DNA from: JAVEDQ01 sp035468175
Lineage (GTDB): Bacteria; Actinomycetota; Actinomycetes; Frankiales; Frankiaceae
NCBI GenBank assembly: GCA_035468175.1
Contig: DATITC010000173.1
Coordinates: 1 to 19,300 of the forward strand
Direction: 5' to 3'
DNA: 19,300 nucleotides
Position 1 is the first letter of the stretch; every line of letters starts with the position of its first letter. The notes beneath the pieces were generated by a model. The model worked only from the letters and a program-made list of their open reading frames with translations, did no database searches and had not been told where the DNA came from. This document shows, one piece after another, positions 7,144-15,805 of this stretch. The translations under genes were made by a program, and so were the position numbers.

Positions 7144-8535
7144 ATGTCCAACGTCGTCATCGAGGTTCCCGGCTTTCAAGGAACCCTGCTCCGAGCCGGC
7201 GACGCCGCCTACGACGAGTGCCGGCAGGTCTTCAACGGGATGATCGACCGTCGGCCTGCGCTCATCGCACGCTGCGACACCACTGCGGACGTTGCGGCCG
7301 CCGTGCGATACGGGCGAGCGCAGAACCTCGAGATCACGGTCTACGGCGGTGGGCACGGCGTCACCGGCTCCGCCGTCTGCGACGGGGGGTTGTGCGTCGA
7401 TCTCCGTGGCCTCAAGAACATCGAGATCGATCTCGAACACCGGACCGCGCGCGCCGGGGGAGGGCTCACCTGGGGGGAGTTCGACGCCGCGACACAGGAA
7501 CACGGGCTCGCCGTCACCGGTGGACGGGTGCCGAGCACCGGTGTCGCCGGTCTCGCGCTGGGCAGCGGCAGCGGGTGGCTCGAACGCAAGCTCGGTTACA
7601 CCTGCGACAACCTTCTCGCGGCCGAGGTCGTCACCGCATCCGGCGACGTCGTCACGGCGTCCCCAACGGAGAACCCAGACCTGTTCTGGGCCCTGCGCGG
7701 CGGCGGCGGGAACTTCGGCGTCGTCACCACCTTCACCCTGCAGCTGCACGAGATCGGGCCGCTCATCTTCGGCGGGATGCTACTGTTCCCGGCCGCGCGA
7801 GCCGCCGAGGTCCTGCGCACGTACCGGGACTTCGTAGCCCTCGCACCGGACGAGGTGGGTGGCGGGCTCTCGTTTCTCACCGCTCCGCCGGAACCGTTCG
7901 TCCCCGAGGGAGCTCAAGGCAAGCCCGCGATCGGCGTGGTCTGCTGCTATGCAGGACGCCCCGAGGACGGCCCGTCAGCCTTCGCCCCCCTGCTCGGGCT
8001 CGATCCCGCGGTCGCCATGGTTCAGCCGATGCCCTACGTCTCCCTGCAGCAACTGTTCGAAGGCGGGAATCCAGCAGGCCGGCTGAATTACTGGACCGGT
8101 GACTTCTACAACGCACTGCCGGACGAGGCTATAGACACCCTGGTCGGTCTCGCCACGAAGCCGGTCTCCCCGTTCACCGCGATCATCGTGGTCCCTTGTG
8201 GCGGAGCCGTCGCCCGGATGGACCCGGACGCGACCGCCTTCGGTGGTCGGGACGTCGCCTTCAACATCCACTACCTATCCATGTGGGAGGGCCCGGAGAA
8301 CACCGACATCAACATCGATTACACCCGACGTCTGGCCGCTGCCATGAGGCCCTGGTCCACCGGCGAGGTCTATCTGAACTACCTGAGCGACGAGGGCCTC
8401 AGCCGGGTGGAGGCGGGCTTCGGACCGACGAAATTCGCGCGGTTGCAACGGATCAAGCGACAATGGGACCCGGAGAACGTGTTCCACCACAACCAGAACA
8501 TTCCTCCGGCGCCCTCGGTCCCCGCGCCGCGTTAG
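7144..8535 (+). CDS. FAD-linked oxidase, berberine-bridge-enzyme type
   Basis: The ATG at 7144 follows GGAGGG by four bases and gives 463 residues, the normal length. The N-terminal PCMH-type FAD domain shows VYGGGHGVTGSAV, where His71 is the expected site of 8-alpha-histidyl FAD attachment, then VPSTGVAGLALGSGSGWL and GYTCDNLLAAEVVTASG, and ALRGGGGNFGVVTTF. The second cysteine attachment of bicovalent members (in the segment here read PSTGVAG) is absent, so FAD is probably bound once. The C-terminal BBE motif is NYLSDEGLSRVEAGFG then RLQRIKRQWDPENVFHHNQN. Such enzymes oxidise sugars, alkaloids or polyketide intermediates with O2. The NTF2-like partner upstream hints at a tailoring step, which is inference. 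Confidence 0.88.
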   Translation: MSNVVIEVPGFQGTLLRAGDAAYDECRQVFNGMIDRRPALIARCDTTADVAAAVRYGRAQNLEITVYGGGHGVTGSAVCDGGLCVDLRGLKNIEIDLEHRTARAGGGLTWGEFDAATQEHGLAVTGGRVPSTGVAGLALGSGSGWLERKLGYTCDNLLAAEVVTASGDVVTASPTENPDLFWALRGGGGNFGVVTTFTLQLHEIGPLIFGGMLLFPAARAAEVLRTYRDFVALAPDEVGGGLSFLTAPPEPFVPEGAQGKPAIGVVCCYAGRPEDGPSAFAPLLGLDPAVAMVQPMPYVSLQQLFEGGNPAGRLNYWTGDFYNALPDEAIDTLVGLATKPVSPFTAIIVVPCGGAVARMDPDATAFGGRDVAFNIHYLSMWEGPENTDINIDYTRRLAAAMRPWSTGEVYLNYLSDEGLSRVEAGFGPTKFARLQRIKRQWDPENVFHHNQNIPPAPSVPAPR

Positions 8536-8548
8536 GGTCACCGCCTCC

Positions 8549-11473
8549 TCAGCTGAGGTCCTCGGGCGCAGGGCAGGAGCAGAACAAGTTCCGGTCGCCA
8601 TAGGCGCCATCGATCCGGCGGACTGGCGGCCAGTACTTGCCGGTGCGTGATCCGGCGGTCGGGAAGGCGGTCGCGGGGTAGGCCGCGGTCTCCCGGTCGT
8701 AGGGGTGCTCCCAGGGCCCGGTCAAGCATCCAGCCGTGTGCGGCGCGTGCACCAGCGGGTTGTCCTCAGGTGGCCATTCGCCCGCGGCCACCCGGTCGAT
8801 CTCACCCTTGATGGCGATCATCGCCGCACAGAACCGGTCGAGTTCGGTGAGGTCTTCACTCTCGGTCGGCTCGACCATCAGCGTTCCTGGCACCGGGAAC
8901 GACATGGTCGGGGCGTGGAAGCCGTAGTCGATGAGCCGCTTGGCGACGTCGTCGACCGTGACGCCGGTCGCCTTGGTCAGCGGGCGCAGGTCGAGGATGC
9001 ACTCGTGCGCCACCCGGCCGCCCTGCCCGGTGTAGAGCACCGGGAAGTGTCCGGTGAGCCGGTGCGCGACGTAGTTCGCGGCCAGGACCGCGACCTGGGT
9101 GGCGCGGGTCAGCCCTTCGCCGCCCATCATCCGGACGTAGGCCCACGAGATCGGCAGGATGCCGGCCGAGCCGTAGGGCGCGCCGCTGACCGGGCCGACG
9201 CCGTCGCGCCGCGCCTCGTCCGGGTGCAGCGGGTGGGTCGGCAGGAACGGTGCGAGGTGTGCGCGCACGCCGACCGGACCGACGCCCGGGCCACCGCCGC
9301 CGTGCGGGATGCAGAACGTCTTGTGCAGGTTCAGGTGGCTGACATCGCCGAGTTCGCGGATGCGGGCGACGCCGACCAGCGCGTTGAGGTTCGCCCCGTC
9401 GACGTAGACCTGTCCGCCGTACGCGTGCACGATCTCGGCGATCTTGGTGATGCCCTCCTCGTAGACGCCGTGCGTCGACGGGTAGGTGACCATGATCGCG
9501 GCGAGGTCGGCGGCGTGCGCGTCCGCCTGCTTCTGCAGGTCGTCGAGGTCGACCGCACCGTCCTCACTCGCCTTCACCACGACGACGCGCATGCCGGCCA
9601 TCACCGCGGACGCGGCGTTGGTGCCGTGCGCGCTGGACGGGATGAGGCAGACGTCGCGCTTCTCGTCGCCGCGGGAGCGGTGGTAGCCGCGGATCGCGAG
9701 CAGCCCGGCGAGCTCGCCCTGGCTGCCGGCGTTCGGCTGCACCGACACGCGGTCGTAGCCGGTGACGGCGGCGAGCCAGCCCTCCAGCTGAGCGATGAGG
9801 GCGGCGTACCCGCGGGCGTCCGCGGCGCCGGCGAAGGGGTGGATGGAGGCGAACCGCGGCCAGGTGATCGGCTCCATCTCGGTGGTCGCGTTGAGCTTCA
9901 TCGTGCAGGAGCCGAGCGGGATCATCCCGCGGTCCAACGCGTAGTCGGCGTCGGCGAGGCGGGTGATGTAGCGCAACATCGCCGTCTCCGAGTGGTGCTC
10001 GGAGAAGACCGGATGGGTCAGGTAGCGGCTCTCGCGGCTGAGGCTCGCTGGCAGCGCGTCCTCGGGTGCCGACGCCGCGGCGAGGGCCACGTCGCTGATG
10101 CCGAAGGCGGTCCAGACCGTGCGCAGGTGGCCGGCATCGGTCAGCTCGTCGCAGCTGATCCCGACCGTGTCGGCGTCGACCCGGCGCAGCGAGACGCCGG
10201 CGTCGTGCGCGAGCTGCCAGACCTCGTCGGCGCGGCCCGGGACACGGGCGGTCACCGTGTCGAAGAAGGTGTCGTGCACGACCTCGACGTCGCCGGCGCG
10301 CAGCCCCGCGGCGAGCGCGGTCGCATGCCGGTGCACCCGCAGACCCAGCCGGCGCAGGCCGTCCGGTCCGTGCCAGACCGCGTACATGCCGGCCATGACC
10401 GCCAGCAACACCTGGGCGGTGCAGATGTTGCTGGTCGCCTTCTCGCGACGGATGTGCTGCTCACGCGTCTGGAGAGCCAGGCGGTAGGCCGTGTTCCCCT
10501 CGGCGTCGACGCTGACCCCGACCAGCCGGCCGGGCAGCGTCCGCTCAAGGCCCTTGGACACGACCATGTAGCCGGCGTGCGGGCCGCCGTAACCCATGGG
10601 CACGCCGAAGCGCTGGGCCGAGCCGACGGCAATGTCGGCGCCGAGCTCGCCGGGGCTCGTGACCAGCGCCAGCGCCAGCAGGTCGGCGGCCATCGTGACC
10701 AGGCCGCCCCGCTCGTGCACCTGCTCCACGAGGCCCGCGTAGAAGTCCTTCTCGCGCAGAAGTCCGTCGGCGCCCGGGTATTGCAGGACCAGGCCAGCCA
10801 GCCCGCCGTCGGGGAGCCCGTCGGCGTCGAGGTCCGCGACCATGATCTCGACCCCGGTGGGCTCGCAGCGGGTGGCGACGACAGCGAGGGTCTGCGGAAG
10901 CAGTCGGGAGTCCAGCACGATGCGGGGCGGGGCCTTCTTGGCGCCACGGCGCATGGCAGTGACCGCTTCGGCGACGGCGGTGGGCTCGTCGAGCAACGAC
11001 GCGTTCGCGGTCGGCAGGCCGGTGAGGTCTCCGATCATCGTCTGGAAGTTGATCAGCGCTTCCAGTCGACCCTGGCTGATCTCCGGCTGGTACGGCGTGT
11101 AGGCCGTGTACCAGCCCGGGTTCTCCAGCACGTTGCGCAGCACGACCGGCGGTGTGCTGGTGCCGAAGTAGCCGAGGCCGATCATCGAAGCCGTCAGAAC
11201 GTTCTGCTGCGCCAGGTCCTGCAGCTCCTCGAGGACGGCCGCCTCGCTGACCGGCTCGAGGTCCAGCCCCTGAACCGCGCGGATCCCCTCGGGAACAGCC
11301 GCGTCGGCGAGCTCCTCGAGGCTGCCGTAGCCGAGCGCGGCGAGCATCTTGGCCTGCTCGTCCGGCGACGGGCCGATGTGGCGATCGACGAACGGCGTCG
11401 CGGCGGACGCCGGGTCGGCCAGAGAAGCGAGCAGGTCGAGCGGCAGGTCCGTCGACACGGGGTCGTGAGGCAC
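8549..11473 (-). CDS. gcvP: Glycine dehydrogenase (decarboxylating), P protein
   Basis: The full-length 974-residue single-chain P protein of the glycine cleavage system decarboxylates glycine with pyridoxal phosphate and passes the aminomethyl group to the lipoyl arm of GcvH. It opens with the conserved FVDRHIGPSPDEQAKMLAALGY; the first half has YTPYQPEISQGRLEALINFQ and TREQHIRREKATSNICTAQ. The PLP lysine is Lys718 in NLHKTFCIPHGGGGPG, and the C-terminus has the usual MVEPTESE and FCSCP-type ending. GTG 11473 is the start, with GGAG 7 bases upstream. gcvT and gcvH are not in the window. Expression is set by the tandem glycine riboswitch just upstream. It converges on the FAD oxidase with a 13-base gap. 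Confidence 0.96.
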   Translation of the reverse strand: MPHDPVSTDLPLDLLASLADPASAATPFVDRHIGPSPDEQAKMLAALGYGSLEELADAAVPEGIRAVQGLDLEPVSEAAVLEELQDLAQQNVLTASMIGLGYFGTSTPPVVLRNVLENPGWYTAYTPYQPEISQGRLEALINFQTMIGDLTGLPTANASLLDEPTAVAEAVTAMRRGAKKAPPRIVLDSRLLPQTLAVVATRCEPTGVEIMVADLDADGLPDGGLAGLVLQYPGADGLLREKDFYAGLVEQVHERGGLVTMAADLLALALVTSPGELGADIAVGSAQRFGVPMGYGGPHAGYMVVSKGLERTLPGRLVGVSVDAEGNTAYRLALQTREQHIRREKATSNICTAQVLLAVMAGMYAVWHGPDGLRRLGLRVHRHATALAAGLRAGDVEVVHDTFFDTVTARVPGRADEVWQLAHDAGVSLRRVDADTVGISCDELTDAGHLRTVWTAFGISDVALAAASAPEDALPASLSRESRYLTHPVFSEHHSETAMLRYITRLADADYALDRGMIPLGSCTMKLNATTEMEPITWPRFASIHPFAGAADARGYAALIAQLEGWLAAVTGYDRVSVQPNAGSQGELAGLLAIRGYHRSRGDEKRDVCLIPSSAHGTNAASAVMAGMRVVVVKASEDGAVDLDDLQKQADAHAADLAAIMVTYPSTHGVYEEGITKIAEIVHAYGGQVYVDGANLNALVGVARIRELGDVSHLNLHKTFCIPHGGGGPGVGPVGVRAHLAPFLPTHPLHPDEARRDGVGPVSGAPYGSAGILPISWAYVRMMGGEGLTRATQVAVLAANYVAHRLTGHFPVLYTGQGGRVAHECILDLRPLTKATGVTVDDVAKRLIDYGFHAPTMSFPVPGTLMVEPTESEDLTELDRFCAAMIAIKGEIDRVAAGEWPPEDNPLVHAPHTAGCLTGPWEHPYDRETAAYPATAFPTAGSRTGKYWPPVRRIDGAYGDRNLFCSCPAPEDLS

Positions 11474-11530
11474 GCAGAGGCTCCGATGGTGGGCAGACCC
11501 GGGTAGGCCCGCGGGCGGGCGGTCGCCTCC

Positions 11531-11703
11531 CCCTCTGTTCTGAGCCTGAGAGATTCACCGGACAGTCCGGCTTGCCCCGTCGGCGAGACGCCTTGCGGCG
11601 GCTGCTTTCCAGAGTTGCCTCGACCGTGCGGTACGGGGTGCCTGAGAGGTTCCGGGGAGGAATTGCTCCTTCGGCGGCCGACCAGCGGACGACGCTCTCC
11701 CGC
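11531..11703 (-). promoter_or_regulatory. Tandem glycine riboswitch upstream of gcvP
   Basis: Read on the minus strand, two glycine aptamers follow each other. Aptamer 1 (about 11703-11639) has GGGAGAG, the core GCCGAAGGAGCAA and CTCTCAGGCA. A short linker leads to ACTCTGGAAAG, and aptamer 2 (to about 11531) has GCCGACGGGGCAAG, then CTCTCAGGCT and a closing CAGAG. These are the conserved core elements of the class, in the right order and spacing. About 57 bases separate the end from the gcvP GTG, room for an expression platform. In the known class, glycine switches cleavage genes on. The gcvP promoter should lie in 11704-11784; a CATATG element there is only a weak -10 candidate. Confidence 0.92.
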
Positions 11704-11784
11704 GCGGTGTCGACGGCATATGCGGTTGTGCGTCCCAGTCTGACACAGCGTCCCTACGGGGCGGCCTCGGGACCGGGGGAACCG

Positions 11785-12825
11785 TCAGGCTGCCACGGTG
11801 GAGGTGAGCAGGGCCGCCGCCTCCGCGGCCTGCTGGCGCAGCTCGGGAACCGCGGTGGTCTCGCAGAGAACTCCGCGGCGCAAGGCGCCGAGCACCGTCA
11901 CGTTCGGAATGACACCGGACGGGGTCACCGGCCTGCCATGAGCGTCGACGACGAGGCCGGTGCCGAGCGGGTGGGGCCGGGCCAGGTCTCGTCGGACCAG
12001 CTCGGCGATCAGTGGCTCGTCGGTACATCGGGCACCGAAGCCGGTGCAGTTCACGACGATGTCGTAGCCGGCCCTCACCTGCTCGAGGGGCCGGACGACG
12101 AGTCGGCCGTCGGCGAGAAGGTCCCGCACCGCGACGTCGAGCGCAGTTCCTCGAGCCGCAGCGGGCCGTCGGGAGGGGTCGGCGGGGGGGCCGAAGGGCG
12201 TCGGCGTCTCCCGGTGTGCGTGGGGCAGCAGCCCGTGCCGCGACGTGGCGTGCAGTGTGACGGTGGAGTCGGCGCGACTGAGGGACAGGGCCACGTCCGC
12301 CATGGTCAGGCCGGTGCCACGGGTCCCGGACGACAGTGGCGCCGCTGGCGAAGCCCGTTGCGCAGCCGGGGAGGGACGCTGGAGGCGGGCCGAGCGCGAG
12401 GACGACGGACGATGCCTGGACTCGCCGTCCGCCGTTGGTGGTCAGCTCGACCCCGGCGGACGTGGGGGTCAGCCTGCAGACCCGTTCGTGGACCTGCTCC
12501 GGCGCCCCGGCCAGCTCGAGCCGGTGCGCGAGGTGCTCCGCGAACCGACGGCGAGGGACGAAGGCGTGCGGCGAGACGTCGGGATCGCAAGCGCGTAGCC
12601 AGCGGAGGAAGTCGTCGGGCTCGTCCGGAAGCGCGCTCATGCCGGCCGCCCGGACTTTCAGCAGGTGGTGCTCGTCCGCCGACTCGTAAGCCAGGCCGCC
12701 GCCGAGCGGTGTCGGTCGAGGAGCGCGATCGAGTCGACGCCGCACCGGCGCAGGTGCAGCGCGGCGAGGGCCCCGGCGGTCCCGCCACCCACGATCGCGA
12801 CGGCGCGGGCGTCCAGGCGGATCAC
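11785..12825 (-). pseudogene. YdhS-like FAD/NAD(P)-binding protein, multiply disrupted
   Basis: The reading starts at GTG 12825, overlapping the cysteine dioxygenase stop as GTGA. It opens with a dinucleotide fold, AVAIVGGGTAGALAALHLRR. A one-base loss near 12706-12709 moves the next stretch (GGGLAYESADEHHLLKVRAA to GATVVRDPW) to another frame. Near 12314-12319 RDPW joins GTGLTMADVALSLS in a third frame, with about 15 family residues missing. Around 12125-12195 the frame shifts again (a DGPLRLEELR piece) and the usual central portion of over 100 residues is gone. The C-terminus DIVVNCTGFGARC and NVTVLGALRRGVLCETTAVP closes the family pattern. Several separate lesions make a true pseudogene rather than a sequencing slip. 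Confidence 0.8.
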
Positions 12826-13355
12826 GCACGCCCCCGGACCGCTGATAGCGGCTCGGACCGGCCGTAGTGCTCGGTGCGGGCGGGGGCAAGTCCTGCGCCG
12901 GCCCGCTCGTAGAACGTCATGCACGTCAGCGGGGGCGAGTAGGCGTGGACGCTGACCGCGGGCGGTGACTGCCGGTTGGCCAGGTCGTGCACGTAGCCGG
13001 CGGAGAAGCTCCCGACCTCTCCCGGGCGCAGCCTTCGGCGGTGCAGGCGGCCGCTGGTCCCGCCGCGGATCTCCTCGAGTTCTCCGGCGACCACACAGAA
13101 GGCGCCGGACGAATCGCCGTGGTCGTGCAATTCGGTGGACGTGTCCTGCTGCCAGGTCAGCAGCCACACCTCGACGGTGGGGCTGGCGTACCACAGCCCG
13201 TACCAGCGGTCCCGGTCCGGGAAGCGGAGCTGCTCCCGCCATGCGGTCTTTTGCCGTGCGATCGAGGTGACCACGAGCGCCAACTCCGGTGGCGTCAGCA
13301 GTCGGTCCGTGTGGTGCAGGCCATCCTTCGCTGCAGGCTCGGGCCGAACGTGCAT
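12822..13355 (-). CDS. Cysteine dioxygenase, type I
   Basis: The 177-residue cupin oxidises L-cysteine to cysteine sulfinate with O2 and one Fe(II). Metal ligands are His77 and His79 in TELHDHGDSSGAF and His123 in SAGYVHDLAN; VEVWLLTWQQ and the GELEE turn match the family, and Tyr139 in HAYSPPL is the conserved active-site tyrosine. The position of the Cys that forms the Cys-Tyr crosslink in mammals is Gly84 here, as in most bacterial members. A 3-mercaptopropionate dioxygenase is the main alternative. ATG 13355 has GGAGG six bases upstream. Its stop overlaps the start of the decayed YdhS-like gene, so the two were once translated together. Confidence 0.85.
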   Translation of the reverse strand: MHVRPEPAAKDGLHHTDRLLTPPELALVVTSIARQKTAWREQLRFPDRDRWYGLWYASPTVEVWLLTWQQDTSTELHDHGDSSGAFCVVAGELEEIRGGTSGRLHRRRLRPGEVGSFSAGYVHDLANRQSPPAVSVHAYSPPLTCMTFYERAGAGLAPARTEHYGRSEPLSAVRGRA

Positions 13356-13426
13356 GCCACACCTCCGAGAAACGCTGAGTCCTTTCTAACTCAACGGTCT
13401 CGATAGGGAATATATGGATGCCTCGT

Positions 13427-13441
13427 TCGGGTGAGACCCGA
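13427..13441 (-). terminator. Hairpin just after the SGNH esterase stop
   Basis: TCGGGT and ACCCGA pair perfectly around a GAG loop, directly next to the esterase stop codon (13442-13444). There is no T-run, as is usual in high-GC actinobacteria. It lies in the 86-bp gap before cysteine dioxygenase, where it could separate the two units; the stem is only six pairs, so a role is likely but not sure. Confidence 0.4.
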
Positions 13442-14302
13442 TCAGCGCAGGTTCAGCACCTGAATGGTCTGCGTCGCCAGCTTCGCTTCGCCGAGGGCGT
13501 TCGGGTGGGCGATCACGGGGTTGGTGCCCTGCAGCACGGGCTCGACCCAGCGGACGCCGATGGGCTTGCAGGCATCGTGGCCGTTCGAAATCCCGCTGAC
13601 GTCCACGTAGGTCGCGCCGGTGGCCGCGGCCGCACGACGGACTGCATCGTTCAGCGTGGCCTCCTCGTGTCGCAGGTAGGGCACGTCGCCCTTGGCGATA
13701 GGCATCTTGTCGAAGCAGCCGCCGGTCGCCGGGAGGATCCACGGGTAGCCCAGGATGGCCACCTTCGCGTGCGGTGCCGTGGCCCGGACCGCCCTCAACG
13801 TCTTGACCAGCGCGGGGTAGGTCGTGGTGCGGATGGTGTTCTCGAACGACGAGCCATACCGGTCCTTGCAGGGGCTGCCCTGGCCGGCTGTCGAGAGGCC
13901 GGCGGCGCCGCACTCGAGGATCGAGCTGACGAAGACGTTGCTGTCGTTGCCGCCGATCGTCATGGTGATCAGCTGCGTGTTCGACTGCACGGCGTCGAGC
14001 TGACGCGGCACCCCCTGGGACTGGCTGGTGAAGTAGTCGTTGGTGTCCGCGCCGCCGCAGGTCGCATCGGTGAGCTGCGCCCCGATCCGGCCGGCGATGA
14101 CCTGCGGGTAGTTGCGGGTCGAGCGGAGGCACTGCGGCGCCGCCGCCGGGTCCGGGGGGAGGACGCCGGAGGCGGCGCTGTAGGAGTCACCGAGTGCGAC
14201 GTAGCGCAGGGGCGTTGTGGCCTGGGACGCGGGGGCGGCGGCGACGACGCTCGCGACGGCGGCAGCGGCAGCGAGAGAGGCGGTGAGACGACGACGGCGC
14301 AC
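13442..14302 (-). CDS. Secreted SGNH/GDSL esterase or lipase
   Basis: I choose GTG 14302, because GGAG lies six bases upstream and the protein then starts with a classic Sec signal: VRRRR, an alanine/valine core and a cleavage site near ASQA-TT at residue 29. A GTG at 14326 gives eight more residues with no better site. The mature enzyme has block I GDSYS with Ser40, the block III Asn in IGGND (Asn119), and His266 in AHPNALGEAKLA. Six cysteines (58, 82, 131, 145, 196, 245) suit the three disulfides of the Streptomyces extracellular esterase group. It should hydrolyse acyl esters outside the cell. It is transcribed alone: the terminator of the operon at 14413-18454 lies upstream. Confidence 0.88.
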   Translation of the reverse strand: MRRRRLTASLAAAAAVASVVAAAPASQATTPLRYVALGDSYSAASGVLPPDPAAAPQCLRSTRNYPQVIAGRIGAQLTDATCGGADTNDYFTSQSQGVPRQLDAVQSNTQLITMTIGGNDSNVFVSSILECGAAGLSTAGQGSPCKDRYGSSFENTIRTTTYPALVKTLRAVRATAPHAKVAILGYPWILPATGGCFDKMPIAKGDVPYLRHEEATLNDAVRRAAAATGATYVDVSGISNGHDACKPIGVRWVEPVLQGTNPVIAHPNALGEAKLATQTIQVLNLR

Positions 14303-14379
14303 GGTCTGCTCCAAATGTTCGGACACTCAGCTGAGCGCTGAAGTGCCCTTCTCAACGCAGGAGTCCGCCGGTGGATACG

Positions 14380-14395
14380 GGCGGGGCACCCCGCC
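14380..14395 (-). terminator. Terminator hairpin of the flavin electron-transfer operon
   Basis: GGCGGGG and CCCCGCC pair perfectly with a two-base centre (six pairs around a four-base loop in practice), 17 bases past the stop of the GAF gene. The position and the GC-rich stem fit an actinobacterial terminator for the upstream minus-strand operon; no T-run follows. Confidence 0.55.
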
Positions 14396-14412
14396 GGCAC
14401 CCGAACCGTCCG

Positions 14413-15792
14413 TCACGCGAGGAGGAACCCGCACACCCGGCACCGTCCGGCCTCGGGGAGGTCGGCCCACTGCTCTTCGGTGGCCTTGAACCAGATGCCG
14501 GCGGTGGTGGTCCCGCAGAGCGGGGTGCCGTCGCCGTCGACGAGGTGGCGCGCGCCGTCCGTGCCGCCTCCAATCACCTGGCCGACCTGCACCGCCTCGA
14601 GCTCATCTCGGGTCGGGGCGGAGCCGGTGGGGGAGCTTCGGGGTTCCACGATCACGGCGAGTGCCCCGCGCACCAGCGGAGCCATCTCGGTGCGGTCGAG
14701 CGCGGCGGCGAACCGGGACAGCATTGTCAGGGCGGACGGGCCAGGAGCGGCCAGCGCGACCTCGGCGAGCTCGCGGATCGTGTCGGCCGCCTCGGGCTCG
14801 GCGCCCATCTGGAGTGTCACGACCAGCGTCGATGCGAGCCCGTTCGCGGGGGCCACGGCGATGTGCTCGCCGACGAACCGAGCCTCGTCGCGCGGCGGGG
14901 TCCCGCCGGCCGGCCGGGTGAGCACGAGCGTCGCTTCGTCCAGCGCGGTGGCCGCGACCCAGCCGTGGTGGGACGAGATCTCCAGGTGCGCACCAGCGAC
15001 GGGTCCGTCCAGGTCTGCGGCCAGCTCGGCCACCGCCAGCCGGACGTGTGCCGGCGGGGTCCGACGTCGACGAGCCAAGGCCAGCACGCCGGCGACGGCG
15101 TCGCGTGTCCTGGCACCCCGCGCGGGTTCGGCCGCGAGCAGGGTCGCGAACAGTGCCGGTTGGGCGGACCGTGCTTCGCTGCGCAGGCGGTGGACCCCGC
15201 AGCGCACGTCTCCGGAACCGGACAGGCAGGCGATCGAGATCCCGTCCGGGGTCTCGTGCTCGTGCGCGAGCAGTCGGTCGCGTGGCGGCAGCACGTGACC
15301 GGCGCAGGCAGCGGCGGCGAGCCCGGCCGCGGTGCTCAGCATCTGGCGGGCCCGGTCGTCGAAGTCCTGCGGCTGCTGCCACGCGAGCCCGACGGCGCCG
15401 ATCACCGAGCCGCCGGAACGCAGCGGAATGCTGCACAGGCTGCTGCTGGTGGTGACCAGCGGCAGTGCCGGGAACTCGACACGGCCTGCCTCGACGTCGG
15501 GGATCCAGACGTCCCGGGATTCCCGGACCGCAGCGGCGAGCGGAACGCCTGCCGCCAGGTCGAACTCGGTCCACGGCGCCCGCACGCCCTCGCTCAATCC
15601 GACGGTCGCGACCACCCGCAACGTGCTCTCACCGTCGCGGAGCACCAGCGCCGCCACCTCGGCGCCCAGGGCGTCGGCCAGCGCCGGCAGCACCGCGTCG
15701 CACACGGTGTTCAGCCCGGGAGCTGCGGCCAGGCGTTCGGCCATCCCGCCCAGGACCCGCAGCATCAGCCGGGCCTCGACATCGACCGTCAT
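14413..15792 (-). CDS. GAF-domain protein with cysteine-rich C-terminal tail
   Basis: The 459-residue protein starts with a GAF sensor domain (about residues 10-165): LPALADALGAEVAALVLRD, DLAAGVPLAAAVRESRDVWI, then SLCSIPLRSGGSVIGAVGLA and DFDDRARQMLSTAAGLAAAA. The middle (about 185-385) is not recognised; its spacing faintly recalls a degenerate SpoIIE/PP2C phosphatase, but no metal-binding aspartates are evident. The end resembles a small zinc-binding module: His416, Cys426 in PLCGTT, and Cys451/Cys454 in RCRVC. It lies 13 bases after apbE in the same direction, ends the operon, and may sense redox or a ligand for the electron-transfer system. That role is inference. The start ATG 15792 has only a weak AGG upstream. 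Confidence 0.7.
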   Translation of the reverse strand: MTVDVEARLMLRVLGGMAERLAAAPGLNTVCDAVLPALADALGAEVAALVLRDGESTLRVVATVGLSEGVRAPWTEFDLAAGVPLAAAVRESRDVWIPDVEAGRVEFPALPLVTTSSSLCSIPLRSGGSVIGAVGLAWQQPQDFDDRARQMLSTAAGLAAAACAGHVLPPRDRLLAHEHETPDGISIACLSGSGDVRCGVHRLRSEARSAQPALFATLLAAEPARGARTRDAVAGVLALARRRRTPPAHVRLAVAELAADLDGPVAGAHLEISSHHGWVAATALDEATLVLTRPAGGTPPRDEARFVGEHIAVAPANGLASTLVVTLQMGAEPEAADTIRELAEVALAAPGPSALTMLSRFAAALDRTEMAPLVRGALAVIVEPRSSPTGSAPTRDELEAVQVGQVIGGGTDGARHLVDGDGTPLCGTTTAGIWFKATEEQWADLPEAGRCRVCGFLLA

Positions 15793-15805
15793 GGGGCCAA
15801 CCTAG

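Noticed and set aside
8547..8558. Bidirectional terminator between the FAD oxidase and gcvP
   Set aside because: CCTCAGCTGAGG is a perfect palindrome but folds to only four pairs around AGCT and overlaps the gcvP stop, so no strong hairpin forms.
13361..13384. TGAGT/ACTCA inverted repeat upstream of cysteine dioxygenase
   Set aside because: Arms of five bases with an eight-base spacer are too short to call an operator without conservation data.
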